Shown here one piece after another: positions 44,926 through 52,884 of a DNA stretch of 64,000 bases. The translations under genes and the position numbers were made by a program. The notes below the pieces were generated by a model. The model ran no database searches, was not told where the DNA came from, and saw only the letters and a program-made list of their open reading frames with translations. This stretch comes from Spirosoma utsteinense (GTDB taxonomy: Bacteria; Bacteroidota; Bacteroidia; Cytophagales; Spirosomataceae): NCBI RefSeq assembly GCF_014282275.1, contig NZ_VFIA01000007.1, positions 62,001 to 126,000 on the forward strand, written 5' to 3'. The number at the start of each line of letters is the position of its first letter. Position 1 is the first letter of the stretch.

Positions 44926-45645
44926 TCAGTCGCAATACTCAGCAACGGCGTTTGTGGCATCGGCATAACCCAGGTTACGCGCCTGTTTCAGACTCAGGCA
45001 ACCACCTTCGCGCTCGTTCTGGAGCAGTTGGGAAAGTCCCAACCCATAAAAAGCCTTACCAAAGGACGGGTTCGCCTGAACAGCCAGTTTAAAATCGGCT
45101 GTTGCTTCAGCCAGCCGTTTCTGCTGAAAGTGGAGGTTACCTCGATTATAAAGAGCAAGCGCATTTTTAGGGTCCAATGAGATCGCCTGCGCAAAATCGG
45201 TCAATGCCGGCTGAATCTGATCTTGTGCGGCAAACAACTGTCCCCGGTTCAGGTAAATCTCGGCCGTAATTCGTCGGCTGGTGTCAGGAGCCAGACGGAT
45301 GGCGTCAGAATAATCTTTCAATGCGCCGGTCAGGTCATTCTGGGCTACTTTGAGCAGGCCCCGGTTATAATAGGGCCGGTAAAAGTCAGGAGCCAGTTTG
45401 ATAGCCTGGTTGTAATCCAGGGCGGCATTAGCGTAATCTTTGAGTTCGAAGTAAGCCACTCCCCGCGAGTTGAAGGCTTCCACATTATCGTCATCGGCCT
45501 CCACGGCCTGGTTCAAAACCTGTACAGCTTCTCTAAATTTACCTTCTTTTAAGTAAGTTCTTCCTTGTGCTACATACTGATCTGACGATTGGCAGGCGCT
45601 GATAATGAATAAAATACAACAGAAAATGAATGTGTAACGCTTCAT
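44926..45645 (-). CDS. Tetratricopeptide-repeat lipoprotein
   Basis: A 239-residue lipoprotein from ATG 45645. Upstream in-frame starts at 45663 and 45666 overlap a TACCTTTG promoter box, which would lie inside the coding region, so I reject them. The lipobox is IISAC (Cys about 19). About six TPR units follow (FNSRGVAYFELKDYANAALD, YYNRGLLKVAQNDLTGALKD, LYNRGNLHFQQKRLAEATAD), each with the usual Gly/Ala pattern. It probably acts as a protein-interaction scaffold on the periplasmic face or outer membrane. It is divergent from the SRP RNA. Confidence 0.9.
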   Translation of the reverse strand: MKRYTFIFCCILFIISACQSSDQYVAQGRTYLKEGKFREAVQVLNQAVEADDDNVEAFNSRGVAYFELKDYANAALDYNQAIKLAPDFYRPYYNRGLLKVAQNDLTGALKDYSDAIRLAPDTSRRITAEIYLNRGQLFAAQDQIQPALTDFAQAISLDPKNALALYNRGNLHFQQKRLAEATADFKLAVQANPSFGKAFYGLGLSQLLQNEREGGCLSLKQARNLGYADATNAVAEYCD

Positions 45646-45663
45646 GGTTTTTTGTTTTCCCAT

Positions 45664-45671
45664 CAAAGGTA
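45664..45671 (-). promoter_or_regulatory. -7 promoter box (TACCTTTG) of the TPR lipoprotein
   Basis: On the minus strand this reads TACCTTTG, the consensus TAnnTTTG. It lies 18 bp before the ATG at 45645 and decides that start. Confidence 0.6.
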
Positions 45672-45705
45672 CGGGCGAAATTTGGTCGTTTGGCTAACAT
45701 TTACG

Positions 45706-45713
45706 TAACTTTG
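45706..45713 (+). promoter_or_regulatory. Promoter of the SRP RNA (TAACTTTG with upstream TTTG)
   Basis: TAACTTTG matches the -7 consensus and TTTG at 45681-45684 is 21 bp upstream, a good -33. The predicted first base falls at about 45718, where the RNA helix begins. Confidence 0.7.
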
Positions 45714-45717
45714 CATT

Positions 45718-45807
45718 GGCAAATCGGTGCTACCAGCTCCTGCTGAATCCCCCAGGTCTTGACCGAAGCAAGGGTAGGTGGTCGTAGCGGTGAGACATTG
45801 GTTTGCC
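45718..45807 (+). ncRNA. ffs: Small signal recognition particle RNA (4.5S type)
   Basis: The conserved SRP domain IV is plain: CCAGGTCTTGACCGAAGCAA followed by GGGTAGGTGG, including the tetraloop region and the asymmetric internal loop that binds Ffh. The 5' GGCAAA pairs with 3' TTTGCC, closing a single long hairpin of about 90 nt. A consensus promoter lies upstream and a T-rich stretch (TTTTTTATTTTA) follows as terminator. It directs membrane proteins to the translocon with Ffh and FtsY, which are not in this window. The rest of the gap to galK, 45820-45917, shows nothing further. Confidence 0.93.
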
Positions 45808-45917
45808 ATTTTTTATTTTAGGCCGGTTCCGGCGAATTGGCGTAGGCCGCCCCGCCGTTCTTTTTAGCGGTTTGTGCATGTTAGCTGTATCGGTCCGCTA
45901 AATTCCTGACCTCTCTC

Positions 45918-47081
45918 ATGGACCTGCTTACTCAATTGACTGCATCCTACGAGGATGCGTTTCAAACTACCCCCTTACTCATCTGCTCCCCCGGTCGCGT
46001 CAATCTCATTGGTGAACATACCGACTACAACGAGGGATTTGTACTTCCGGCTGCCATCGACAAAGCGATTTACCTGGCCGTTGGCGTACGTACCGACGAT
46101 GCGATTCACCTCATTGCCCACGACCTTAACGAAACCCATACCAGTTCGCTCGGCAACCTCGTTCCAACTCATACCTGGGCCGACTATATCCTTGGCGTCG
46201 TGGCTCAGTTTCGGCTGGCAGGCCATCAGTTGGGGGGCTTCAACTGCGTCTTCGGCGGGACTATCCCGATAGGAGCCGGCCTGTCCTCATCAGCAGCGCT
46301 GGAGAACGGCGTTGGCTTTGCGCTCAACGAACTTTACCAGACCGGTTTGGACCGGCTTACCCTGCTGAAGCTCTCCCAAAAAGCCGAGAACGATTTCGTG
46401 GGCGCTAAAGTCGGCATCATGGACATGTTTGCCAGCATGATGGGGCGCGCCGGGCACGTGATCAAGCTCGACTGCCGGTCACTCGATTATGAGTACGCCC
46501 CGTTCAGTATGGATAATATCCGCATCGTCCTTTGCGACAGTCAGGTGAAGCACTCCCTGGTAACTTCGGAGTATAACACGCGCCGGGCCGAGTGCGAATC
46601 CGGCGTTCGATTCCTGAAAATATTCTATCCTGAAATCAACAGCCTGCGCGACGTGACCATGGCCATGCTGGACCTGCATCTGCGCGACACCCAACCCCTG
46701 ATCTACCGTCGCTGCGCCTATGTAGTCCAGGAAAACCAGCGTCTGCTCGATGGGGTAGCCGCCCTTGAAGCCGATGACCTCGCTACCTTTGGCCAACTGA
46801 TGTACGGCTCACATGAAGGGTTGAGCCAGTGGTACGAAGTGAGTTGCCCCGAGCTGGACACCCTCGTCGGTATAGCCCGTCGGCAGCCGGGTGTGCTGGG
46901 TGCCCGCATGATGGGGGGCGGCTTTGGCGGGTGCACCATCAACCTGGTGCGTGAAGATGCCCTGGACGCGTTTATGGCAGTCATCACGAAACAATATAAG
47001 GCCACTACTGGCAAAGATACGTACATTCACGTCTGTAAAATTGAGGACGGGACCCACTTGATTAACCCAACTGTTCACTAA
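45918..47081 (+). CDS. galK: Galactokinase
   Basis: A 387-residue GHMP kinase. The galactokinase signature GRVNLIGEHTDYNEGFVLPA lies at about 26-45. The ATP-binding PIGAGLSSSAALENG follows near 115-130, and the C-terminal MMGGGFGGCTINLV near 335. It phosphorylates alpha-D-galactose at C1, the first step of the Leloir pathway. The aldose epimerase at 55178 could supply its anomer, but galT and galE are not in the window. It lies 88 bp before the aldolase gene on the same strand. Confidence 0.95.
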   Translation: MDLLTQLTASYEDAFQTTPLLICSPGRVNLIGEHTDYNEGFVLPAAIDKAIYLAVGVRTDDAIHLIAHDLNETHTSSLGNLVPTHTWADYILGVVAQFRLAGHQLGGFNCVFGGTIPIGAGLSSSAALENGVGFALNELYQTGLDRLTLLKLSQKAENDFVGAKVGIMDMFASMMGRAGHVIKLDCRSLDYEYAPFSMDNIRIVLCDSQVKHSLVTSEYNTRRAECESGVRFLKIFYPEINSLRDVTMAMLDLHLRDTQPLIYRRCAYVVQENQRLLDGVAALEADDLATFGQLMYGSHEGLSQWYEVSCPELDTLVGIARRQPGVLGARMMGGGFGGCTINLVREDALDAFMAVITKQYKATTGKDTYIHVCKIEDGTHLINPTVH

Positions 47082-47168
47082 AATCTCCGCTTAGCCGTTA
47101 GACAGATTCTATGTTTACAAGCCATTGTCTGGCGTTGCAGTCCCTCCATTTATTAACTTAATTCGACC

Positions 47169-47837
47169 ATGAAATTTTTTATTGACACGGCTAATCTGGC
47201 CGACATTCGCGAGGCTCAGGATATGGGTATCCTCGATGGCGTAACAACGAACCCTTCGCTGATGGCTAAAGAAGGCATCACGGGTAAGGATAACGTTATG
47301 CGCCATTACAAGCAGATTTGTGAGATCGTAGACGGCGACATCAGCGCGGAGGTCATTTCGATCAAGTTCGACGAAATGATCATTGAAGGCGAAGAGCTGG
47401 CCGAACTCGATGAAAACATCGTGGTGAAGGTGCCAATGACCGGCGATGGGGTTAAAGCCATCAAATATTTCTCCGAAAAAGGCATCCGTACCAACTGCAC
47501 CCTGATTTTTTCGGCCGGGCAGGCCTTGCTGGCGGCCAAAGCGGGAGCTACCTACGTATCCCCTTTCGTAGGCCGTCTGGACGATATTTCGACCGACGGT
47601 ATGGCGCTGATCGAGCAGATCGTAACGATCTTCACGAATTACGGATATGCGACCGAGGTACTGGCCGCATCGGTGCGCCATCCAATGCACGTTATTCAGT
47701 GTGCCGAAATTGGTGCTGATGTTATTACAGCTCCACTGAGCGTTATCAAATCATTACTCAATCACCCCCTCACCGACAGTGGCCTGGCCAAATTTCTGGC
47801 CGACCACGAGAAAGCAAACCTGCCGGTGAAACAGTAA
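47169..47837 (+). CDS. fsa: Fructose-6-phosphate aldolase / transaldolase-like protein
   Basis: A 222-residue short transaldolase. [20 protein letters not shown] and the next [13 protein letters not shown] form the family start; [10 protein letters not shown] holds the Schiff-base Lys87, and [20 protein letters not shown] follows. The length and motif fit the TalB-short/Fsa (MipB/TalC) subfamily. Members act either as transaldolases of the pentose phosphate pathway or as fructose-6-phosphate aldolases, and motif inspection alone does not decide between these. It follows galK and is followed by a repeat-rich gap. Confidence 0.93.
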   Translation: MKFFIDTANLADIREAQDMGILDGVTTNPSLMAKEGITGKDNVMRHYKQICEIVDGDISAEVISIKFDEMIIEGEELAELDENIVVKVPMTGDGVKAIKYFSEKGIRTNCTLIFSAGQALLAAKAGATYVSPFVGRLDDISTDGMALIEQIVTIFTNYGYATEVLAASVRHPMHVIQCAEIGADVITAPLSVIKSLLNHPLTDSGLAKFLADHEKANLPVKQ

Positions 47838-47838
47838 A

Positions 47839-47945
47839 GAAGTCATAAGTCGTAGAAGTCATAAGTCGTAAGTAGTCAATACAAGCAAACACCTGAATAT
47901 TAACTACTTATGATTTATGACTTGTGACTTTTACGACTTTTGACT
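47839..47945. repeat. Degenerate inverted repeat of AAGTCATAAGTCGTA units
   Basis: Left part 47839-47876 (GAAGTCATAAGTCGTAGAAG...) and right part 47903-47945 (ACTACTTATGATTTATGACT...) are inverted, imperfect copies. The units GACTTAT/GACTTCTAC are the same as in the repeats at 43331 and 44779 with C to T changes. It starts 2 bp after the aldolase stop. Confidence 0.85.
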
Positions 47946-47970
47946 CCTTTTCACCTTATCCAGTTTATTC

Positions 47971-48651
47971 ATGTTCTCCAGCGAACCCGTTCTTACTCTC
48001 GAACACGCCGATATCTATCAGGGCCAGAAACTAGTCCTGGGTGATGTGTCATTTCAGATCAATAAGGGTGATTTTGCTTATCTGATTGGGCCTACAGGCA
48101 GTGGTAAAACATCGCTGCTTAAAACCCTCTATGCCGACTTATGGCTTCGGAACGGGAAAGGGTACGTGGCGGGCTATCCGCTCGATGCGCTCAAGCCCCG
48201 CGACGTGCCGCAACTGCGCCGGAAAATCGGCATTGTTTTCCAGGATTTTCAGCTGTTCTTCGATCGTACCGTTGAAGACAATTTAAAGTTCGTTCTGAAA
48301 GCGACGGGCTGGAAAGACAGAACCGAAATGAATAACCGCATCGCCGATGTGCTGATGCAGGTAGGGCTGGGAACGGCTCAGAAAAAGATGCCCCATCAGC
48401 TATCGGGCGGTGAGCAGCAGCGGGTTGTTGTGGCCCGCGCTATGCTAAACGAACCCCAGATTCTGATCGCCGACGAACCGACGGGCAATCTCGATCCAGC
48501 CGTATCGGATCAGATCATGAAAGTATTCCAGGCCATCAACAATGCGGGCACTGCCGTTCTGATGGCAACCCATAACTACGACCTTCTTAACAAGTACCCG
48601 GCCCGTGTCCTGCGCTGTCAGGATGGGCAGGTGATAGAATTGGTCGGGTAA
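47971..48651 (+). CDS. ftsE: FtsE-like cell-division ABC transporter ATPase
   Basis: A 226-residue ATPase with Walker A GPTGSGKTS near 36-44, signature LSGGEQQRVVVARAML near 136, Walker B ILIADEPTGNLDP near 160 and H-loop MATHNYDLL near 192. VFQDFQLFFDRTVEDNLKF is the FtsE Q-loop region. FtsE works with the membrane protein FtsX to drive peptidoglycan hydrolases at division; ftsX is not adjacent, which is usual in Bacteroidota. LolD-type ATPases are related, but the length and Q-loop favour FtsE. Confidence 0.9.
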   Translation: MFSSEPVLTLEHADIYQGQKLVLGDVSFQINKGDFAYLIGPTGSGKTSLLKTLYADLWLRNGKGYVAGYPLDALKPRDVPQLRRKIGIVFQDFQLFFDRTVEDNLKFVLKATGWKDRTEMNNRIADVLMQVGLGTAQKKMPHQLSGGEQQRVVVARAMLNEPQILIADEPTGNLDPAVSDQIMKVFQAINNAGTAVLMATHNYDLLNKYPARVLRCQDGQVIELVG

Positions 48652-48670
48652 AAAGGAAGGAGGGGTAAAA

Positions 48671-48762
48671 GGGAGTAAAGGGAGGAGGGGGACGAAGGGG
48701 AAGAGGGATTGGACCAGCGTCCTCCCCCTCTTCCCCTTCGTCCCCCTCCTCCCTTTACTCCC
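48671..48762. repeat. Perfect 37-bp polypurine/polypyrimidine inverted repeat
   Basis: Arms 48671-48707 and 48726-48762 are exact inverted copies over 37 nt around an 18-nt loop. The left arm is almost all purine (GGGAGTAAAGGGAGGAGGGG...), the right arm almost all pyrimidine. It occupies the gap between the convergent ftsE and porX genes and would act as a terminator hairpin in both directions. Its sequence is unrelated to the GTCGTA repeats but its build is the same. Confidence 0.95.
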
Positions 48763-48767
48763 TCCTC

Positions 48768-50342
48768 CTATACTTTCGCTTTCAGGTACGAGAACGGAAT
48801 AACCATCTCTTCGAGCGACACGCCCCCGTGCTGGAAGGTGTTTCGGTAGTGATTGACGTAGTAATTGTAATTGTTTGGATAAGCGAAGAAGTAGTCTTCA
48901 AGGGTAAAGACATACGCAGTCGACACGTGCGGCTTAGGCAGGAACAACCGCTCCGGCTTACGACCAACAAACAGGTGATTATCATCGAACCCTAAGTTCT
49001 TACCCTGTTTGTAACGCAGATTCGTATTCGTTTCGCGGTAACCAACAATCTTGGCTGGTTTCTGCACCCGGATCATACCGTGGTCGGTCGTAACAATGAG
49101 CCGTCCCCCTTTGGCAGCCACCTTCTGGATGAATTCCAGCAGGGGCGAGTGCAGGAACCACGACCGCGTAATTGACCGGTAAGCCGACTCGTCAGGAGCC
49201 AGTTCCTTGATCATCGCCATATCCGTACGGGCATGGCTCAACATATCCACAAAGTTATACACAACCACGTTCAGCTGGTTCTGTAGCAGGTTGTTGAAGT
49301 TATCGACAAGCGACTTCCCCTGGCCCACATTCAGAATCTTATGGTACGACATTTTCACGTTCAGGCGGCTCTGTTCGAGTTGCCGACGCAGGAATTCGTC
49401 TTCGTGGTTGTTCAGCCCTTCATCTTCGCTATCATCGTTGACCCACAGGTCGGGGTGCTTGCGTTCCATTTCGCTCGGCATCATACCGGAAAAGATGGCA
49501 TTTCGTGCAAAACCCGTTGTCGTTGGCAAAATAGAGTAGTACGATGACTCTTCTTCTACCGTGAAGTATTCCGACAGCAGCGGTTCAATTATCTTCCACT
49601 GGTCATACCGCAGGTTATCGATGAGCAGGAAGAAAAGCGGTGCTTCGCCACTTCCCCCATTCTGGTTCAATAGCGGGAACACTTTCTTACGCATCAGCTG
49701 GTGCGACATGATCGGGCTGTCCATCTTGGGATCGTTCAGCCAGTCTTCGTAATTGTCGATCACGAACTTGCAGAAGGTCGCATTGGCTTCGCTTTTCTGC
49801 ATGTTCATCACCTCCAGCATACTTTTATCCTGCGAGGTATCGAGTTCCAGCTCCCAATAGATGAGTTTCTTGTATACATCGGCCCATTCCTCATACGTCA
49901 TGCGGTCGTTATACTGCATTGAGATATTCCGGAAATCCTGCTGATAGCCAATGTTGGTCCGCTCGGTTACGAGCCGTTTGTTATCCAGGATTTTCTTAAC
50001 CGACAACAGGATCTGGTTGGGGTTGAGGGGCTTGATGAGGTAATCGGCGATTTTGGAGCCGATGGCTTCTTCCATGATATGCTCTTCCTCACTCTTGGTG
50101 ATCATGACCACCGGCAGGTTCGGCCGCAGCTGTTTGATCTGAGCCAGGGTTTCCAAACCGGTCATGCCGGGCATCATCTCATCAAGAAATACAACGTCGT
50201 AGTTCGTCTGCTCAACTTCATCGAGCGCATCGGCTCCGCTGTTGACAGAGGTGACATCGTACCCCTTATTTTTCAGAAACAGAATGTGGGGCTTCAGGAG
50301 ATCGATCTCATCGTCGGCCCATAGTATCGAATAATTTTGCAT
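48768..50342 (-). CDS. porX: PorX-like response regulator with PglZ/alkaline phosphatase-like domain
   Basis: A 524-residue protein. Residues 1-125 are a CheY-like receiver with acidic DDE near the N-terminus, the phosphorylated Asp54 in VVFLDEMMPGMTGLE and a TKSEEEH region at the switch Thr/Ser. The rest is a PglZ-type domain of the alkaline-phosphatase superfamily, with IVTTDHGMIRVQKP and an FFLLIDNLRYDQWK metal-site motif. PorX is the regulator of type IX secretion gene expression in Bacteroidota, acting with PorY and SigP. It has no T9SS gene beside it in this window. Its DNA- or nucleotide-processing role is known only for relatives. Confidence 0.94.
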   Translation of the reverse strand: MQNYSILWADDEIDLLKPHILFLKNKGYDVTSVNSGADALDEVEQTNYDVVFLDEMMPGMTGLETLAQIKQLRPNLPVVMITKSEEEHIMEEAIGSKIADYLIKPLNPNQILLSVKKILDNKRLVTERTNIGYQQDFRNISMQYNDRMTYEEWADVYKKLIYWELELDTSQDKSMLEVMNMQKSEANATFCKFVIDNYEDWLNDPKMDSPIMSHQLMRKKVFPLLNQNGGSGEAPLFFLLIDNLRYDQWKIIEPLLSEYFTVEEESSYYSILPTTTGFARNAIFSGMMPSEMERKHPDLWVNDDSEDEGLNNHEDEFLRRQLEQSRLNVKMSYHKILNVGQGKSLVDNFNNLLQNQLNVVVYNFVDMLSHARTDMAMIKELAPDESAYRSITRSWFLHSPLLEFIQKVAAKGGRLIVTTDHGMIRVQKPAKIVGYRETNTNLRYKQGKNLGFDDNHLFVGRKPERLFLPKPHVSTAYVFTLEDYFFAYPNNYNYYVNHYRNTFQHGGVSLEEMVIPFSYLKAKV

Positions 50343-50476
50343 AAGTTCTCTATTGGGAAAATGTACCAGTCTGCCACGATACCCAGCGGCCAGACAAACA
50401 GAAAAACCGCTGTTAGTTAAACAGCAAACGTCCGCTTCTGTTCGGACGGTTCGGATTTAAGCTTTTTTAACAAGGA

Positions 50477-50616
50477 AGTCAGTTGATCAGTTAGTGAGTT
50501 GGTGAGTCAGTCAGTGGCGGACGCAAAACCCAACTGACTGACTAACCGACTCACCGACTCACCAACTGATCAACTGACTGACTAACCAACTCACCGACTG
50601 ACCAACTGCTTGACTG
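50477..50616. repeat. Imperfect inverted repeat of CAGTTGGTGAGTC-type units reaching into kdsB
   Basis: Left part 50477-50515 and right part 50534-50580 are inverted copies that differ mainly by one extra 8-nt unit in the right part. Units are variants of ACCGACTC, ACCAACTG and ACTGACTA. The repeat continues to about 50616. The kdsB stop is at 50591-50593, so the end of that gene is made of repeat sequence. It lies upstream of porX. Confidence 0.9.
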
Positions 50617-51331
50617 TTTCCAGATCTTCGGGCGTATCGATGCCGTGGCTGTCCAAGTCGGTTATGACGGTACGAATTCGATAGCCATTTTCGAGCCAGC
50701 GTAACTGTTCCAGACTTTCGGCTTTTTCGAGGAGCGAGGGCGGCAGTTGGGTGAGTTGTGCCAATACATCGGTCCGGTAGGCATACAAACCAATGTGTTT
50801 GTAATAGGTATGACTGGCTAACCAGGCGTCAAGCGGCTGGCCACGCAGATACGGAATTGGCTGCCGACTAAAATACAACGCTTCGCCGGTAGCGCTTAGT
50901 ACAACTTTCGGGGTGTTCGGATTTTGTAGCGTCTGCGGGTCGTCGATGACTTTAACAAGCGTTGCCAGTTCCGTTACCCCGTCCAGCACCGACGTCAGCA
51001 TGTCGATCTGGCGCGGCTGTATGAAGGGTTCATCACCCTGGATATTAACGACATAATCAGCCTGAACCCCTAATTGTTGCAGGGCTTCCTGACAGCGATC
51101 GGTACCACTCTGGTGATGCAAAGAGGTCATGACCACCTCGCCCCCGAAATCGGCAACATGCGCCCGGATTCGTTCATCATCGGTAGCGACCACTACGCGG
51201 CTGAGCGAAAGAGCCTGTCGGGCCTGCTCAACGACACGCTGAATCATACTTTTACCGTTGATGTCGACCAGTGCCTTTGCCGGAAATCGCGTCGATGCGT
51301 AGCGGGCAGGAATGATTCCGAGAATAACCAC
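50591..51331 (-). CDS. kdsB: 3-deoxy-manno-octulosonate cytidylyltransferase
   Basis: A 246-residue CMP-Kdo synthetase. I start it at GTG 51331 (VVILGIIPARYASTRF), the standard family start and length; an upstream TTG at 51376 would add 15 unconserved residues and no ATG is available. IPARYASTRFPAKAL is the nucleotide-binding start, and YVVNIQGDEPFIQPRQIDML near 88-107 and HIGLYAYRTDVL near 175 follow. It activates Kdo as CMP-Kdo for lipid A-core synthesis. The last residues QLVSR and the stop codon are encoded by the repeat at 50477-50616. Confidence 0.93.
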   Translation of the reverse strand: MVILGIIPARYASTRFPAKALVDINGKSMIQRVVEQARQALSLSRVVVATDDERIRAHVADFGGEVVMTSLHHQSGTDRCQEALQQLGVQADYVVNIQGDEPFIQPRQIDMLTSVLDGVTELATLVKVIDDPQTLQNPNTPKVVLSATGEALYFSRQPIPYLRGQPLDAWLASHTYYKHIGLYAYRTDVLAQLTQLPPSLLEKAESLEQLRWLENGYRIRTVITDLDSHGIDTPEDLETVKQLVSR

Positions 51332-51488
51332 TTTTACTGAAAGTTGATTTGAGGCTGTAAAGTAAACGGAAAGCAATGAAAAACCGTTTTGGGAAAAAGC
51401 AGCCGTATTTTACCCTAATTTTACATAATAAGCCTCGAACAGGTGGCAGGTCGGGAAACATCCCACCCTTTTGCGTCTGCAACAACCC

Positions 51489-52652
51489 ATGAAAAATTAT
51501 TTGATTCTACCCGCTTCTCTGCTTTTGTTAAGTGGCTTTGCTCATGCCTCACCGGCTCCTCTCCGGTTACCAACACCTGACTCCGCGCCCGTTGCCGACT
51601 CTATCGGTATCGAGAAAAAAGATGGCAAACGATTTATCCTTCACCGTGTTGATCAAGGGCAGACACTCTATTCTATTGCCCGACGCTACGGCCGTTCGGT
51701 AGCCGATCTGAAAGCGGCTAACCCCAACCTTGGCGAGTCGATGCGCTACGATCAGGTCGTTCGAATTCCAATTCCTGCCGGAGCCCTCAGCCGAAAAGAA
51801 GTAAAAGCGATCGATAAAGCCATTCGCAAGGAAGAGAAACAGGTCGACCGGGAAGCCAAGATCAATAATTCGGCCAATGCCCCCGCAGCAGCACGGGCAA
51901 AAAAAGCCGAAGACCCGGCGCGGGCCGGTATCCACGTGGTTGAACCGGGTCAGACACTCTATAGCTTAGCCGTTCGTTATGGGGTTCCACAGGCCGATGT
52001 GCGTAAATGGAATAACCTGTCTAACGATAACGTACTCATTGGGCAGGCCCTGATCGTATCTGAAAAAGCGTACCAGGACCGCATTCCCACGCCAGCGCCT
52101 GCCGTGGCTAAATCCGATGCGCCGGAACGGCCAGCGCCCGCCAGGCCAGCTGAAACAAAACCCGCATCGACCAGCCGCTCCGACTCAAAACCAAATCGGC
52201 CCGCGCCCCGCACCCCCGATGAGCCGGTAGCCGAAAACCGCCGGACCGAAACGCCGGTCACGCCGGAGCGGACCACTACTCCGACGGCCACACCGCCCCC
52301 GGCTTCGACCAAACCCGCCGATGTAGAAGTCATTGAGTTGCCGCGCCCCGGCAATGACGCGCCCATGCCCACACGCGGCCGGCGGGTATCGAGCAGTGGC
52401 GTGGCGGAGATGATCGAAGGAGCCGACGGGTCCGGCAAGTACCTGGCTCTTCACCGTACAGCACCCATCGGCACCCTGGTTCAGGTGCGTAACGAGTTCA
52501 ACAATCAGAGTTTATGGGTGAAGGTCATTGGTCGGTTGCCCGACACCGGGGTCAACGATAAGATCCTGGTCAAACTCTCGGCGCAGGCCTTCGCGAAACT
52601 TTCGCCCGACGACCGGCGTTTCCGGGCTGAGGTCAGTTACATTGTTCGGTAA
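51489..52652 (+). CDS. Secreted LysM-domain protein with C-terminal DPBB/RlpA-like domain
   Basis: A 387-residue protein from ATG 51489, preferred because it gives the signal peptide MKNYLILPASLLLLSGFAHA. Two LysM domains follow (VDQGQTLYSIARRYGRSVAD about 50-70 and VEPGQTLYSLAVRYGVPQAD about 150-170), joined by a Lys/Glu/Ala linker. A long Pro/Thr-rich segment spans about 205-285. The end resembles the double-psi beta-barrel of RlpA/expansins (TLVQVRNEFNNQSLWVKVIG and LVKLSAQAFAKLSPDDRRFR). LysM binds peptidoglycan, so it is likely periplasmic. It is followed at 11 bp by a small gene. Confidence 0.9.
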   Translation: MKNYLILPASLLLLSGFAHASPAPLRLPTPDSAPVADSIGIEKKDGKRFILHRVDQGQTLYSIARRYGRSVADLKAANPNLGESMRYDQVVRIPIPAGALSRKEVKAIDKAIRKEEKQVDREAKINNSANAPAAARAKKAEDPARAGIHVVEPGQTLYSLAVRYGVPQADVRKWNNLSNDNVLIGQALIVSEKAYQDRIPTPAPAVAKSDAPERPAPARPAETKPASTSRSDSKPNRPAPRTPDEPVAENRRTETPVTPERTTTPTATPPPASTKPADVEVIELPRPGNDAPMPTRGRRVSSSGVAEMIEGADGSGKYLALHRTAPIGTLVQVRNEFNNQSLWVKVIGRLPDTGVNDKILVKLSAQAFAKLSPDDRRFRAEVSYIVR

Positions 52653-52663
52653 GAAACCCCGTT

Positions 52664-52882
52664 ATGGAAAAAGAAACGAAAGAAGCGCGTATTGCCCGAC
52701 GTCATCAGGAGCGTGATGCCCGCATGAAGGCATCGCCGGGCTACAAAACCTTTGCGGTCATGTTTACACTGGCCTACCCGTTCATTGCGGTGTTTACCTT
52801 CGTTATGTCGGCGATTCTGGCCGTTTTCTCCGGCGTTTCCCGGGCCATGGCTTGGGTCGTCAGTGGAGGAGAGAGCCGATAA
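52664..52882 (+). CDS. Small single-pass membrane hypothetical protein
   Basis: A 72-residue protein with a basic N-terminus (KEARIARRHQERDARMK) and one long hydrophobic segment at about 28-58 (FAVMFTLAYPFIAVFTFVMS). No family recognised. It begins 11 bp after the LysM protein and ends 2 bp before the next ATG, so the three genes form one operon. A GGAGGAGAG Shine-Dalgarno for the next gene lies in its last codons. Confidence 0.78.
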   Translation: MEKETKEARIARRHQERDARMKASPGYKTFAVMFTLAYPFIAVFTFVMSAILAVFSGVSRAMAWVVSGGESR

Positions 52883-52884
52883 AA

